This document shows positions 55,214-64,000 of a stretch of 64,000 nucleotides of DNA, one piece after another. How positions within the stretch are numbered: position 1 is the first letter of the stretch; the number at the start of each line of letters is the position of its first letter. The notes beneath the pieces are model-generated. The model made no database searches and was not told where the DNA came from. It saw only the letters and a list, made by a program, of their open reading frames with translations. Both the position numbers and the translations under genes were made by a program. The DNA comes from Ctenosaura bakeri (taxonomy: Eukaryota; Chordata; Lepidosauria; Squamata; Iguanidae), in NCBI GenBank assembly GCA_948474755.1, contig CAOLHI010002527.1:186001-250000 (forward strand). Reading direction: 5' to 3'.

Positions 55214-56845
55214 GGGGGGGGGTGGTAAGATGGCGACGTGTGTGGTCGCTCTGTGAAGTGCTCTGCCGGAGCGATCAGCTGAACGAAGCAGAAACGGCGT
55301 TGGAATAAACTGCCTGAGCTCACTGAAGAGAGGTGAGCGAGAGGGTCGCGGCTATTGGTGATGTGGATTTGGAGCGCCTGAGAAAAGCCCCGTCTAGCCT
55401 GAAGAAGGGCGAAGGACGGTGAGTGAAGAAAGATCGGGCACCGGCATTGGGGAAGGAGAGGAGACGAACCGGTGTTTTTGCCTGGCCTCGGAGGAAGAAG
55501 AACGACCTCGCGAGGAGACCAAGCTTCGTTGCGGTAGCCAGATAGGCTAAAAAACGTCGCAGATCTGGATCCGGATTTACGGAAACTTTCTCTATTTTTT
55601 TTATACTCCCACTTGGATTTATAATTAATAACTGGGTGATCTTTTTGTTTAATTGGTGAAGGAGCAAAAGAACTGGAGATCAGAGCTGGATCAGGGTGCT
55701 GGATGCCTAGAGGGGACCTAGACGTTTGTGCTGGAGACATGCAGACAGAGTTTGATTGCTGTGGAGTGTTCTTATGTTCAGATATAACTGCAATTTAAAT
55801 GTTTTGGCTTTACTTGTGAGTTTAACTGAACAACTAGCTCTGACTGAAAAGAAGGATTTTTGGGTCCCTGCTGTTTTAGACTGCTTGATGTATTGTGAGA
55901 CTGAATGAAAAATCAAGCCGGGATTCTAGTGTTGCTGTGAATCTGATTTGGAAAGAACTTAACTTTTGGCAAAGTTTTTGGAAGTAGAGACCAGTAACTA
56001 ACTTACTGACGTGGATTTGGATTTGCTGCTGAAATAGGCACAAAATAGGCATTAAATAACAAGGAACTATTTTGGAATATTAGAAGTAGCCACTGGGGAT
56101 GAAGGATATTGAGTCTCTGGTGGCTTAAATATTTGAATATTTAAATATCTGTTGTATTTTTTTTTCCTGTTGTTGTTTTTTTGGTTGTATAGTATTATTT
56201 GGAATCCTAGGTTGATAATATTTAAAACTTGTGGAAAAAGTGTTGCTTAATAGGCTTATATTATATACAGCTGGGTATTTCGCCCGACAGGGAGTGAACT
56301 ATTTTCAAGGTTAGCACTATCACAAACAGAGTTTGGCTGATATTAACCTGTTAAATACTAGTTTTAGTTTCAATCTTCAGTTTGAACTTTAGGATCTGCT
56401 CTTGGATACATATATTGTGATACATATTTATATATATATGTATAGATTATATATATAGATACATAGATCTTCTTTTTGATTTGGAATTAATTTTGTCTGT
56501 AGCATGAGCATATAGGAATTGATATAGAATTATAAGTTTAACTAGTAGGTATTTAGTGTCAAACACTAAGTGAAGGATTATAAGAAATAGAAAATAGAAA
56601 ATTTTAAGGTATAGAGTGTATATTTTTGCCTTTTTTTTCTTTTTTTTTTTGGAAATTCATAAATATTGAGTTTGTGCTAAGGTGATATTGTGAAATTTTA
56701 TCTTCTTCCTTAAAAGAAAATTTTGGTCTTTGAAGTATAAATATAAAGTTTGGTATTGTTTGAATTAGATATAGTAGATTTTGGAACCTTAAGCGTGAAA
56801 TGGTATCGAGAGTTAAGAAGACATCCCGACAAAAAAAGTAGTTCA
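55214..56845 (+). promoter_or_regulatory. L1 5' UTR and internal promoter
   Basis: The element starts GGGGGGGGGTGGTAAGATGG. The AAGATGGCG at 55227-55235 is a YY1-type site at +14 to +22, nearly the same offset as the YY1 site that positions transcription in human L1. The first 350 bp are GC-richer, and the remainder is AT-rich with poly-T tracts. Promoter activity is inferred, not shown. Confidence 0.75.
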
Positions 56846-57892
56846 ATGGAAGACATACAGGAAAATCCCACCACCAATAAAGACGTGTTAGAAGAAATAA
56901 GAAAGTTGAGGAATGAGTTGAGACTTGAAATGAAGGGACTCATGAGAGAGTTAAAAGAAGAAATAAATCAGGATATACGAAGGGAATTTGGGGAATTGAA
57001 AGAAAAGGTCACAGAAGAACTGAAGGAAGTGAAAGAAAAGGTGGCAGATATAAGTAAGGAAATAGTTCAGATTGGAGGAAGTACAAAGATGTTAAAGACA
57101 AAAGTGAATAAAGTGGAGCAACAACTAGAGGCAACAGAAGAAAAGCTTGATCAAGAGATTTCTAAGTTAAAACTAGATATTGATGTACGTGCCCGCGCCA
57201 AGTGTGTGAAGATACGTGGTATTAAGGAAAGACCTCGGGAGAATTTATCTGAAACTGTTATCCCGATTCTTGCTGAATTTATTGGTTGGGAAGTAGCTCA
57301 ATTAGACCTGGAAGTGGATAAGCTATATCGTGTGAATTCAGCAGTGGCCACGAGACAGAATCTACCAAGAGACATTGCTGTATATTTCATTAGAGAGAGG
57401 GTCCACGATTTAGTGATCCAACAGAGCTATAAAAACAGTATCATGGTGGAAGGATCGGAATTAATAATATTAAAGGACTTTCCATATGAAGTTTTGGCGA
57501 AGAGGAAGTTATACAAAGAACTGACTTTAGCTCTCCGAGAAAAGCAAATTAGATATAAGTGGGCAAGAGATGAAGGTGTAATCTTCTCTTATAAATTTAA
57601 AAGATATGTCATCGATACAACAGATAAGGCAGAGGAATTTTTAAAGAAGCTTCAACAGGAGGATGAACAGGATATTTTTTCTGAGAGTAAATTTTCTGAA
57701 GAATCGCGGAGATCTCAAGGAAAAACCAGAAGTCATTTACAATTGAGTTTTCACAACGAAGGTGAAGAAACCGATCTGACTGACAATGCGGAAGAAGAGA
57801 ATTTGCTACCTTCAAAAGAAATTGCGCACCTGCATGGAGAAGCGGAACGAGGACTTAAAGCACTTCAGCAGATAGTCACAACTCTGAAGTGA
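56846..57892 (+). CDS. L1 ORF1 protein (RNA-binding chaperone), intact
   Basis: This is the nucleic-acid-binding protein that packages L1 RNA. I take the start at 56846 (MEDIQENPTTNKDV); an in-frame ATG at 56750 lies in leader-like sequence. The 348-residue product begins with a long heptad-rich coiled coil (about residues 15-120: EEIRKLRNELRLEMKGLM, LKEKVTEELKEVKEKV, TEEKLDQEISKL). An RRM-like domain follows (about 130-210: AKCVKIRGIKERPRENL and NLPRDIAVYFIRERVHD), then the C-terminal domain (about 210-285: LIILKDFPYEVLAKRKLY, IRYKWARDEGVIFSYK) and a polar tail. The order is that of vertebrate L1 ORF1p (Transposase_22). The frame is complete with no lesion, and the stop lies about 155 bp before ORF2. 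Confidence 0.9.
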   Translation: MEDIQENPTTNKDVLEEIRKLRNELRLEMKGLMRELKEEINQDIRREFGELKEKVTEELKEVKEKVADISKEIVQIGGSTKMLKTKVNKVEQQLEATEEKLDQEISKLKLDIDVRARAKCVKIRGIKERPRENLSETVIPILAEFIGWEVAQLDLEVDKLYRVNSAVATRQNLPRDIAVYFIRERVHDLVIQQSYKNSIMVEGSELIILKDFPYEVLAKRKLYKELTLALREKQIRYKWARDEGVIFSYKFKRYVIDTTDKAEEFLKKLQQEDEQDIFSESKFSEESRRSQGKTRSHLQLSFHNEGEETDLTDNAEEENLLPSKEIAHLHGEAERGLKALQQIVTTLK

Positions 57893-58048
57893 AAATAACT
57901 GACTTCTTCTTTTTTTGGGGGGGGGGGATAGGGTAGGGAATTGAACTTATTACTTCCTAAGGAACTTATTACTTCTTAAGGTAATTATTTAGTTATATAT
58001 TGAAATAACTTTAAAATTCACTAAGTGGTTGATATATGGAAATTAAGT

Positions 58049-61000
58049 ATGATTGACGTATCCATCTGTTGTTGGAATGTTAATGGAATGAATGGACCGG
58101 TTAGAAGGAAGAGGGTATTTAATTTTTTGGAGAAACAGAAAATAGGAATTGCTTGTATTCAGGAAACTCATTTGATGGAGAAGCATAGTAAATATTTTGA
58201 GAATATCAAATTGGGAAACTGTTATGCATCTTGTAACCAGAAACAAAAGAAAAAAGGGGTGGCTATATATATAAGTACTACATTTCAAAGTAAATTAATC
58301 CAAAAAGATCAGAAAGGAGAGTATATTATGGTGGAACTAGGTTGGTATAATGAAAAAAATTTGTTAATAGGAATATATGCGCCGTTGACAAATAAACAAG
58401 CATTTTATAGATTAATATTAGATTATATGATTGGAACCGAATATCAAAAAATAATTTGTATGGGTGATTGGAATGGAGTAATCGATTCTAAAATAGATAG
58501 GAAGCAAGCAAAGCTAAGAAAACAAGAAGTAAAACATAGGAATTTGCCGCGAAATATTAAGGAGGGGCTTAATTCTTTAAATTTGATTGATGTTTGGAGA
58601 TCAAAATACGGAATGCAACGAGATTATACATATTACTCTGACAGGCACCAGAGTTGGTCAAGAATTGATATGATTTGGATTTCTAAAAGTTTAGCTAACT
58701 TGGTTAAAAATGTTAAAATTTTACCAAAATTGATTTCTGATCACTCACCGATATTGATGGAATTTAGCGGAAAAAGGAATTTTTATTCTTGGAGACTTAA
58801 AGAATTTTTGCTTAAAGATGAGACATTAGTGCAAGAAATTAAGGAAGCTATTAAAAATTTCTTTAAAGATAACTTAAATAAAGGTACCCAAACCTGCATA
58901 GTTTGGGATACCATGAAAGCTTATATTAGAGGCCTTCTGATTCAAAAGGAATGTTTATATAGAAAACAGAAGAAATGTAAAGAAGAAAAACTTCAAAATT
59001 TACTTAAAGAAAAAGAAGACAAATTAAAAATGGATCTTACGAACAAAAAAATTAGAGAGGAGATTCAAATAATACGAAATCAAATCAATGCTTTAAATTT
59101 AGAAGAGATGGGGAAAAAATTAAATTTTATTAAACAAAAAGAATTTGAATTTGGGAACAAGATAAGTAAATGGTTAGCATACAAATTACGGAAGAAAAAA
59201 GAAAGAAGTTATATAACTCAAATTAAAGTAAATGGCCAGATGATTTCAAATCAGAGCTCGATTATATCAAATTTTTATAAATATTTTTCTAATTTATATT
59301 CTTGGCCAGATAAAGGGGAAGAAGGGAAGGTGAAGATAAGGCAATATTTAAAGCAAGATATGATTCCCATGATACCTGAGGATAAAAGGAAGGTTATGAA
59401 TCAAAAAATATCAATGCAAGAAGTAAATATAGCTATAAGGAAGTTAAAATTAGGGAAGGCACCAGGAACGGACGGCTTTACAGCGGTATTTTATAAAGTT
59501 TTTGAAGATGAATTAATATTGCCTTTCTTAGAAATGGTTAATAAAGAAGGAAACATTGTTATTCCACCTTCATGGAGGGATGCTAACATTTCTGTAATAC
59601 CCAAAGAAGGAAAAGATAAACTTGAAATTTGCAACTACAGACCCATATCTTTATTAAATAATGACCATAAAATTTTCACTAGAATATTGGCCACTAGATT
59701 AAAAAGAATATTAAATGATTGGATACATCAAGATCAGGCAGGATTTTTACCAAAACGTCAGATTAGCGACAATGTGCGTGCAATTATAAATTTAATTGAA
59801 TATCACGATTATAATCTGGACAGGCTGGCTTTAGTATTTGTAGATGCCGAAAAGGCGTTTGATAACTTGAATTGGAATTCCATGATTGAAGTATTGAAAA
59901 GTATTAATTTAGGAAACAAATTTATAAATTGGATTGAGGCGATATATAAAGATCAGAGCGCTTATATTATAATAAATGGTTATAAGTCAGATAAACTAGT
60001 TATAGAAAAGGGTACGAGACAGGGCTGTCCTATTTCACCATTATTGTTTATATTATCATTAGAAATACTCAACAGACGTATAAGGCAGGATATAGAAATA
60101 AGGGGATGTCAAATCAAGCAGGAGGTATTTAAATTAAAAGCTTTTGCTGATGATTTGGTAATTATATTACATGATCCAATAAAGAGTATAGTTAAATTAT
60201 TGAAGATTATTGAGGAATTTGGTGAAAATTCAGGCTTTAAATTAAATAAAGATAAAAGGGCAATTTTGACCAAAAATATGAAGAAAGAAGAACAGAAGAA
60301 TTTAGAACTAGTTTCTAATTTAAAAACCGTTAAAAAAGTTAAATATCTGGGTATTGTTATCACCAATAATAATATAGATTTGATTGATAATAATTATATA
60401 CCGACATGGAAGGCAATAGAAAGTAAATTACAAACATGGTCAAAACTTAATCTTACATTGTTAGGTAGAATTGCCTCGGTTAAGATGAATATACTTCCAA
60501 AGCTAATGTTTTTATTTCAAAATTGACCTATTTTAAAGAATGAAAACTTTTTTGAAAGGTGGTCTTCAAAATTAAAAATTTTTTTGGGGCACGTAAGAAG
60601 GCTAGAATCAAAGGGAAAATATTATTTGATATTAAAGAAAGAGGTGGGTTGGCTTTGCCAAATTTAAAGTTATATTATAGATCATGTGTCTTAAAATGGA
60701 TTCTCGAATGGATAAGTTTAGAAAATAACAGATTGCTTACTCTTGAAGGTGCTACAAATAAATTTGGGTGGCATGGGTATTTATGGTATAAAAAAAGCAC
60801 AAGAAGACAAGGAGTTTAATAAACATATAATTAGAAAATCATTATTAAAAGTTTGGATTATGTATCAAAACAAGGTTTTTTTGGAAAAGCCAAGATGGGT
60901 TTCTTTACAGGAAGCTCTCTAAAGATGTTAATCCTAGAAATATTAATTGGCTGACCTATGATGACATATTAGGAAAACGGGCAGGTAAAGTTGAATTAAA

Positions 61001-61834
61001 ACCATTACAGGAACTAAAAGAATTAGGGTTTCCAGACAATTGGTTGCAATACAGACGATTATATGAGTTGTATAAAATAGATTTGTCTAATGGGGGGATA
61101 CAGGAAAAAAATTCAAATGTTAGAGAGTTGGATATTCAATATTTAATTGGGAAGGAACATATTATTGGGAAAATCTATCATATATTATTAAAATTAGAAT
61201 TAGAGCATGAGGTAATTAAGGATTATATGATTAAGTGGTCGCGAGACCTGGGATACTCTATTGAGTTAATTGAATGGACAAAATTATGGACTAGAAATAT
61301 AAAATTTACTAAAAGTGTAAATTTGAAGGAGAATTTTTACAAAATGCAATTCAGATGGTATATTACACCCCAATTATTTGCTAAAACATCTAAAAACTAT
61401 TCTAATAAGTGCTGGAAATGTGGCGAAAAAGTAGGGACATTTTTTCACATATGGTGGGAATGTAAAAAGGCTAAAGAATATTGGAGTATAATTCATGATC
61501 AAATTAATCAAATATTAGGAACAAATTTGTTATCCAATCCGGAGTTATATTTATTAAATATGTTTATGGTAGTGAATGTACAATATCAAAAGGAATATGG
61601 GAGGATATTATTGTATATGGTAACGGCAGAAGAATTCTTTACGCCTCAAAATGGAAAAATTTAGAAATTCCTACTAAAAATGATTGGTTAATTAAGTTGT
61701 ATGAAATGTTTCAAATTAACAGGTCGTTAACCGCTATGTTAAATGAGAAGATGAACAGAGATAAGATAGTAAAGGAATGGGCTCCAGTGAGTAAATTATG
61801 GAAAGATAATTGGAAGGACAATTTTATTGTATGA
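58049..61834 (+). pseudogene. L1 ORF2 (endonuclease/reverse transcriptase), broken
   Basis: ORF2p nicks target DNA and copies L1 RNA. The frame is open from the start to 60526. The endonuclease active site is complete to the eye: CWNVNG (Asn), QETH (Glu), GDWNGV (Asp/Asn), SRIDM and SDHSP (Asp/His). The reverse transcriptase has APGTDGF, NYRPISLLN, DAEKAFD, GTRQGCPISP and FADD. A TGA at 60524-60526 then breaks it, and frameshifts follow near 60580, 60792 (A run), 60920 and 61630. Read across these, the rest is present, including the zinc knuckle CWKCGEKVGTFFHIWWEC (CX2CX8HX4C), ending at the TGA at 61832-61834. An in-frame ATG at 58025 is an alternative start. Confidence 0.92.
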
Positions 61835-62171
61835 GGATTTAGTAGTTATGATAAAGTTATGATAAAGATAATATGTATTATATCTTAAATACATTTGGTT
61901 AATTATTTTTATAGTTTGGGAGGATAAGGATGATGAATATAAGTAAGTAGTGTTAAGAGTTTATTAAATATTATTGATAGATAGATCAATATTAAATGTA
62001 TAGACAAATATTAAATCTACTCTCAGAGTATATATAGTTTATTTTATGTATAGAGTTGTGATTTTGTTTAGATGGATATGTTATTATTAATATTGTGTAA
62101 TTTATGTCTGTTCCTTTTGTTCTGATTGTTTGTATAACTTGCTAATTTAATAAAAATTTAAAGTTAAAAAA
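61835..62171 (+). other. L1 3' UTR and poly-A tail
   Basis: This is AT-rich sequence after the ORF2 stop, ending TTTAATAAAAATTTAAAG with an AATAAA signal, then A10. Confidence 0.85.
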
Positions 62172-62185
62172 AAAATGGAAATGCT
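62172..62185. repeat. L1 target-site duplication, right copy
   Basis: This is the exact match of 55200-55213. Its first As merge with the poly-A tail. Confidence 0.95.
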
Positions 62186-62429
62186 ATGTACCAACGTGTA
62201 AAATAGCTGAAAAAGGCAGTACAAGGCATAACAATGTTAAGAGATATTGGAAATGAAATTGAGATCAGTTTGGAAGATTCAAGAAATAATTCATGTGAAA
62301 TAGCAATAATAAATGTTTGTTTTAATTGTGAAAAAAGAAAAAGAAAAACAAAACATGGACGATATCGGAAGACCAAAAAAAGCTTACTGAACAAATAAAT
62401 TACAACGCTAGAGGTCTCAGAAGTTAAAA

Positions 62430-63425
62430 AAAAACCTCCAAAGAAGGAGACTCGACCACACTCCGAGGCAGCAGATTCCACTGCTGGACAGCCCTGACCG
62501 CCAGGAAGTTCTTCCTCAGTTTTGTTGGGAAAATTCCAGCATTCTCTCTCCCCCCATCTTGTTCTTAGAGCAGGTGGGCGTAGCTAGCGTAGGGCTACCT
62601 TTCTCTTTTGCATGCCAGAGCTCCACCATTTGCCCTTCTGTCATTTAATTGCATGATCAGAAATACCTTTGGTGTTCAAGTGATCAGATCATGTGACCCA
62701 GGACAGTTGCTTGGGTCATCGGCCTTATAAAAGAAAGAGACCCCCCTCTCTTCTCCTTCTTCTCCTCCATTTTTTTGCTTCCTCTTCCCCCTCTCCGACC
62801 ATGCTTCACATCTCCATCAGAAGATGGTGAGTTAAGACCGAAGCTACTACTATTCATCCGCTAGTTAGGCTGTAGGCTCTCCAATACATATGTAAATATA
62901 GAAGCCATTAGTAAACTTTTCTAAGTTTGTAATCTGAAGCTGCCTGCATTTGTTTTATTTCTTCAGTCAGTCTGAGATCAGAAAAGCCATACACAAATTT
63001 AGACGTGCTTCTTCTGCCACTCTGCTAAAGGAGGCTGAATCCTGACAGTTTTAGCTTCCATAGAATTTCCCAATAGGGCTAACACCCTGGGAAACTTTTA
63101 TTTCCAACAAGTTTAAGTGGAATCTCCTTTCCTGCAGCTCGAATCCATTGCTCCCTGTCCTGGTCTCTGGGGCGGCAGAGAACAAGCCCACTCCCTCCTC
63201 TACATGGCCTCCCTTCAAACATTTAAACATGGCTATCATGTCCCCTTCTCTTAACCTTCTCTTCTGCAGACTAAACATCCCCAGCTCCTTAAACTGCTCC
63301 TTATAAGGCTTCATGGCTTCCAGACCCTTCCCCATTTTGGTCGCCCTCCTCTGGACACCTTCCAGCTTGTCCATATCGTTCTTGAATTGGAGTGCCCAGA
63401 ACTGGACACAGGATTCCAAATGAGG
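62430..63425 (-). mobile_element. CR1 LINE fragment split by a solo LTR
   Basis: The left piece (62430-62522) has ACCTCCAAAGAAGGAGACTC and GACCGCCAGGAAGTTCTTCC. The right piece (63110-63425) resumes AAGTGGAATCTCCTTTCCTG and runs through the complement of the ORF2 end to AGAACTGGACACAGGATTCC. Removing the LTR and one AGTTT restores continuous CR1. The CR1 tail itself is missing at the left edge. Confidence 0.93.
62523..63109 (+). mobile_element. solo LTR of an endogenous retrovirus, 587 bp
   Basis: The ends are TGTTGGGAAAATTCC and TTTATTTCCAACA, an inverted-repeat TG...CA pair (TGTTGG-AAA against TTTCCAACA), flanked by the 5-bp duplication AGTTT (62518-62522 and 63110-63114). A TATA box (TATAAAA, 62726-62732) is followed about 180 bp later by an AGTAAA signal (62910-62915), so the LTR reads on the plus strand. 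No coding sequence is attached. A 5-bp duplication suggests a class different from the 4-bp-duplication LTR at 15956. Confidence 0.88.
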
Positions 63426-64000
63426 CTCAAAATAATTACGATTTGATAGGCATCACTGAGATCTGGTGGGATGAGTCTCATGATTGGAATATAGGAATAG
63501 AGGGGTATAGCCTATTCTGTAAAAACAGACCAAACAAGAAAGGGGGGGGAGTAGCCGTGTATGTCAAGGATGTTTTCACCTGTGAAGAGATCCAGGACTT
63601 GAACCCAGAAAGCCAGGTCGAGAGCATTTGGGTAAGAATTAAGGCAGCGAGAAACAATAAGGATATTCTGGTGGGGGTTTACTACAGACCTCCAACCCAG
63701 GCTGAGGACTTGGATGACGCCTTCCTCAACCAAATGACTGCACATTCAAAGAGGAGAGATACAGTAATAATAGGAGATTTCAATTACCCAGATACAAGCT
63801 GGCAGTCAAACTCTGCCAAGACAGCAAGGTCCAGCAAGTTTCTTGCTTGTCTTGCAGACAACTTCATGGTCCAGAAGGTGGAAGAGGCCACAAGGGGATC
63901 CAATATTCTAAATCTGATCCTGACCAACAGGGATGACCTTGTGAATGAGGTAGAAGTGGTTGGATTTTAAAAAAGCGGACTTCTGTAAACTTAGGGAGCT
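63426..64000 (+). mobile_element. CR1 LINE endonuclease segment, opposite orientation
   Basis: The plus-strand reading is the CR1 ORF2 endonuclease: NNYDLIGITEIWWDESHDW (catalytic Glu), GGGVAVYVKD, VGVYYRPPTQ, VIIGDFNYPD (Asp/Asn) and RGSNILNLILTNRDDLV. It then jumps to LDFKKADFCKLRE at about 63962 and lacks the SDH-containing block, so there is an internal deletion. It abuts the minus-strand CR1 fragment head to head and runs off the window. Confidence 0.92.

Larger units (their letters stand above)
55214..62171 (+). mobile_element. full-length L1 LINE (copy 2), about 6.96 kb
   Basis: The element has a G9 start, a roughly 1.6-kb 5' UTR, ORF1 (56846-57892), a short spacer with a long G run, ORF2 (from about 58049 to 61834, damaged), a 3' UTR and a poly-A tail, all between perfect 14-bp target duplications. 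It therefore inserted complete. ORF1 is intact, while ORF2 has a stop and several frameshifts, mostly in homopolymer runs, so it cannot now move by itself. It interrupts older AT-rich repeat-like sequence. Confidence 0.97.

Noticed and set aside
62523..63047. Shorter LTR ending CCTGACA with a GTTT duplication
   Set aside because: The longer version to 63109 has matching inverted termini, a 5-bp duplication and restores the CR1 exactly, so it is preferred.
18500..64000. Expected neighbour exons (HSBP1, CDH13)
   Set aside because: From human gene order these should lie on the right. I looked by eye for the short conserved HSBP1 words and found none; they are probably beyond the window.

Overview
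The window is vertebrate nuclear DNA, most likely from a squamate reptile (lizard or snake). One host gene is recognised: most of MLYCD, malonyl-CoA decarboxylase, on the minus strand. Around it lie CR1 LINE fragments ending in the ATTCTATGAT-type tail, two diverged L1 lineages, a SPIN-type hAT element, tRNA-derived and 5S rRNA-derived SINEs, and many small palindromic DNA transposons. CR1, diverse L1s and SPIN together fit a squamate better than a bird, mammal or turtle. The species cannot be named from the sequence.

Left third (1-18,500): MLYCD exon 1 (17554-18110), exon 2 (4531-4643), exon 3 (4170-4326) and exon 4 (2272-2421) are joined by consensus splice sites whose reading phases agree. 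The last exon, which carries the catalytic residues, must lie left of base 1. Exon 1 as read lacks one base of a C run (17760-17762, plus strand). This is either a real frameshift or a sequencing error. Intron 1 (about 12.9 kb) holds a 5'-truncated L1 with a 16-bp target duplication, a solo LTR nested in a SINE, and a four-unit minisatellite beside exon 1. A CpG-island promoter with CCAAT and YY1-like sites lies upstream of exon 1.

Middle (18,500-51,100): no protein-coding host gene is recognised. By comparison with human gene order this should be the MLYCD-HSBP1 intergenic interval. It is a mosaic of repeats: SPIN, mariner/pogo-like and hAT elements, two palindromic element families, SINEs and CR1 fragments. 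Between them are unique stretches, some rich in homeodomain-type TAATTA motifs, that could be conserved regulatory DNA.

Right part (51,100-64,000): two GC-rich, CpG-rich blocks are separated by a duplicated AAT microsatellite tract. They are followed by a full-length L1 (55214-62171) with a perfect 14-bp target duplication, a YY1 site at its 5' end, an intact ORF1 and a broken ORF2. After it comes a CR1 fragment split by a 587-bp solo LTR with a 5-bp duplication, abutting an oppositely oriented CR1 endonuclease segment that runs to the window edge.

Nothing here is a clear new biological system. The points most worth checking are the MLYCD frameshift, the GC-rich cargo in the SPIN element, the two palindromic repeat families, the L1 promoter architecture and the unexplained CpG islands at 51-53.5 kb.
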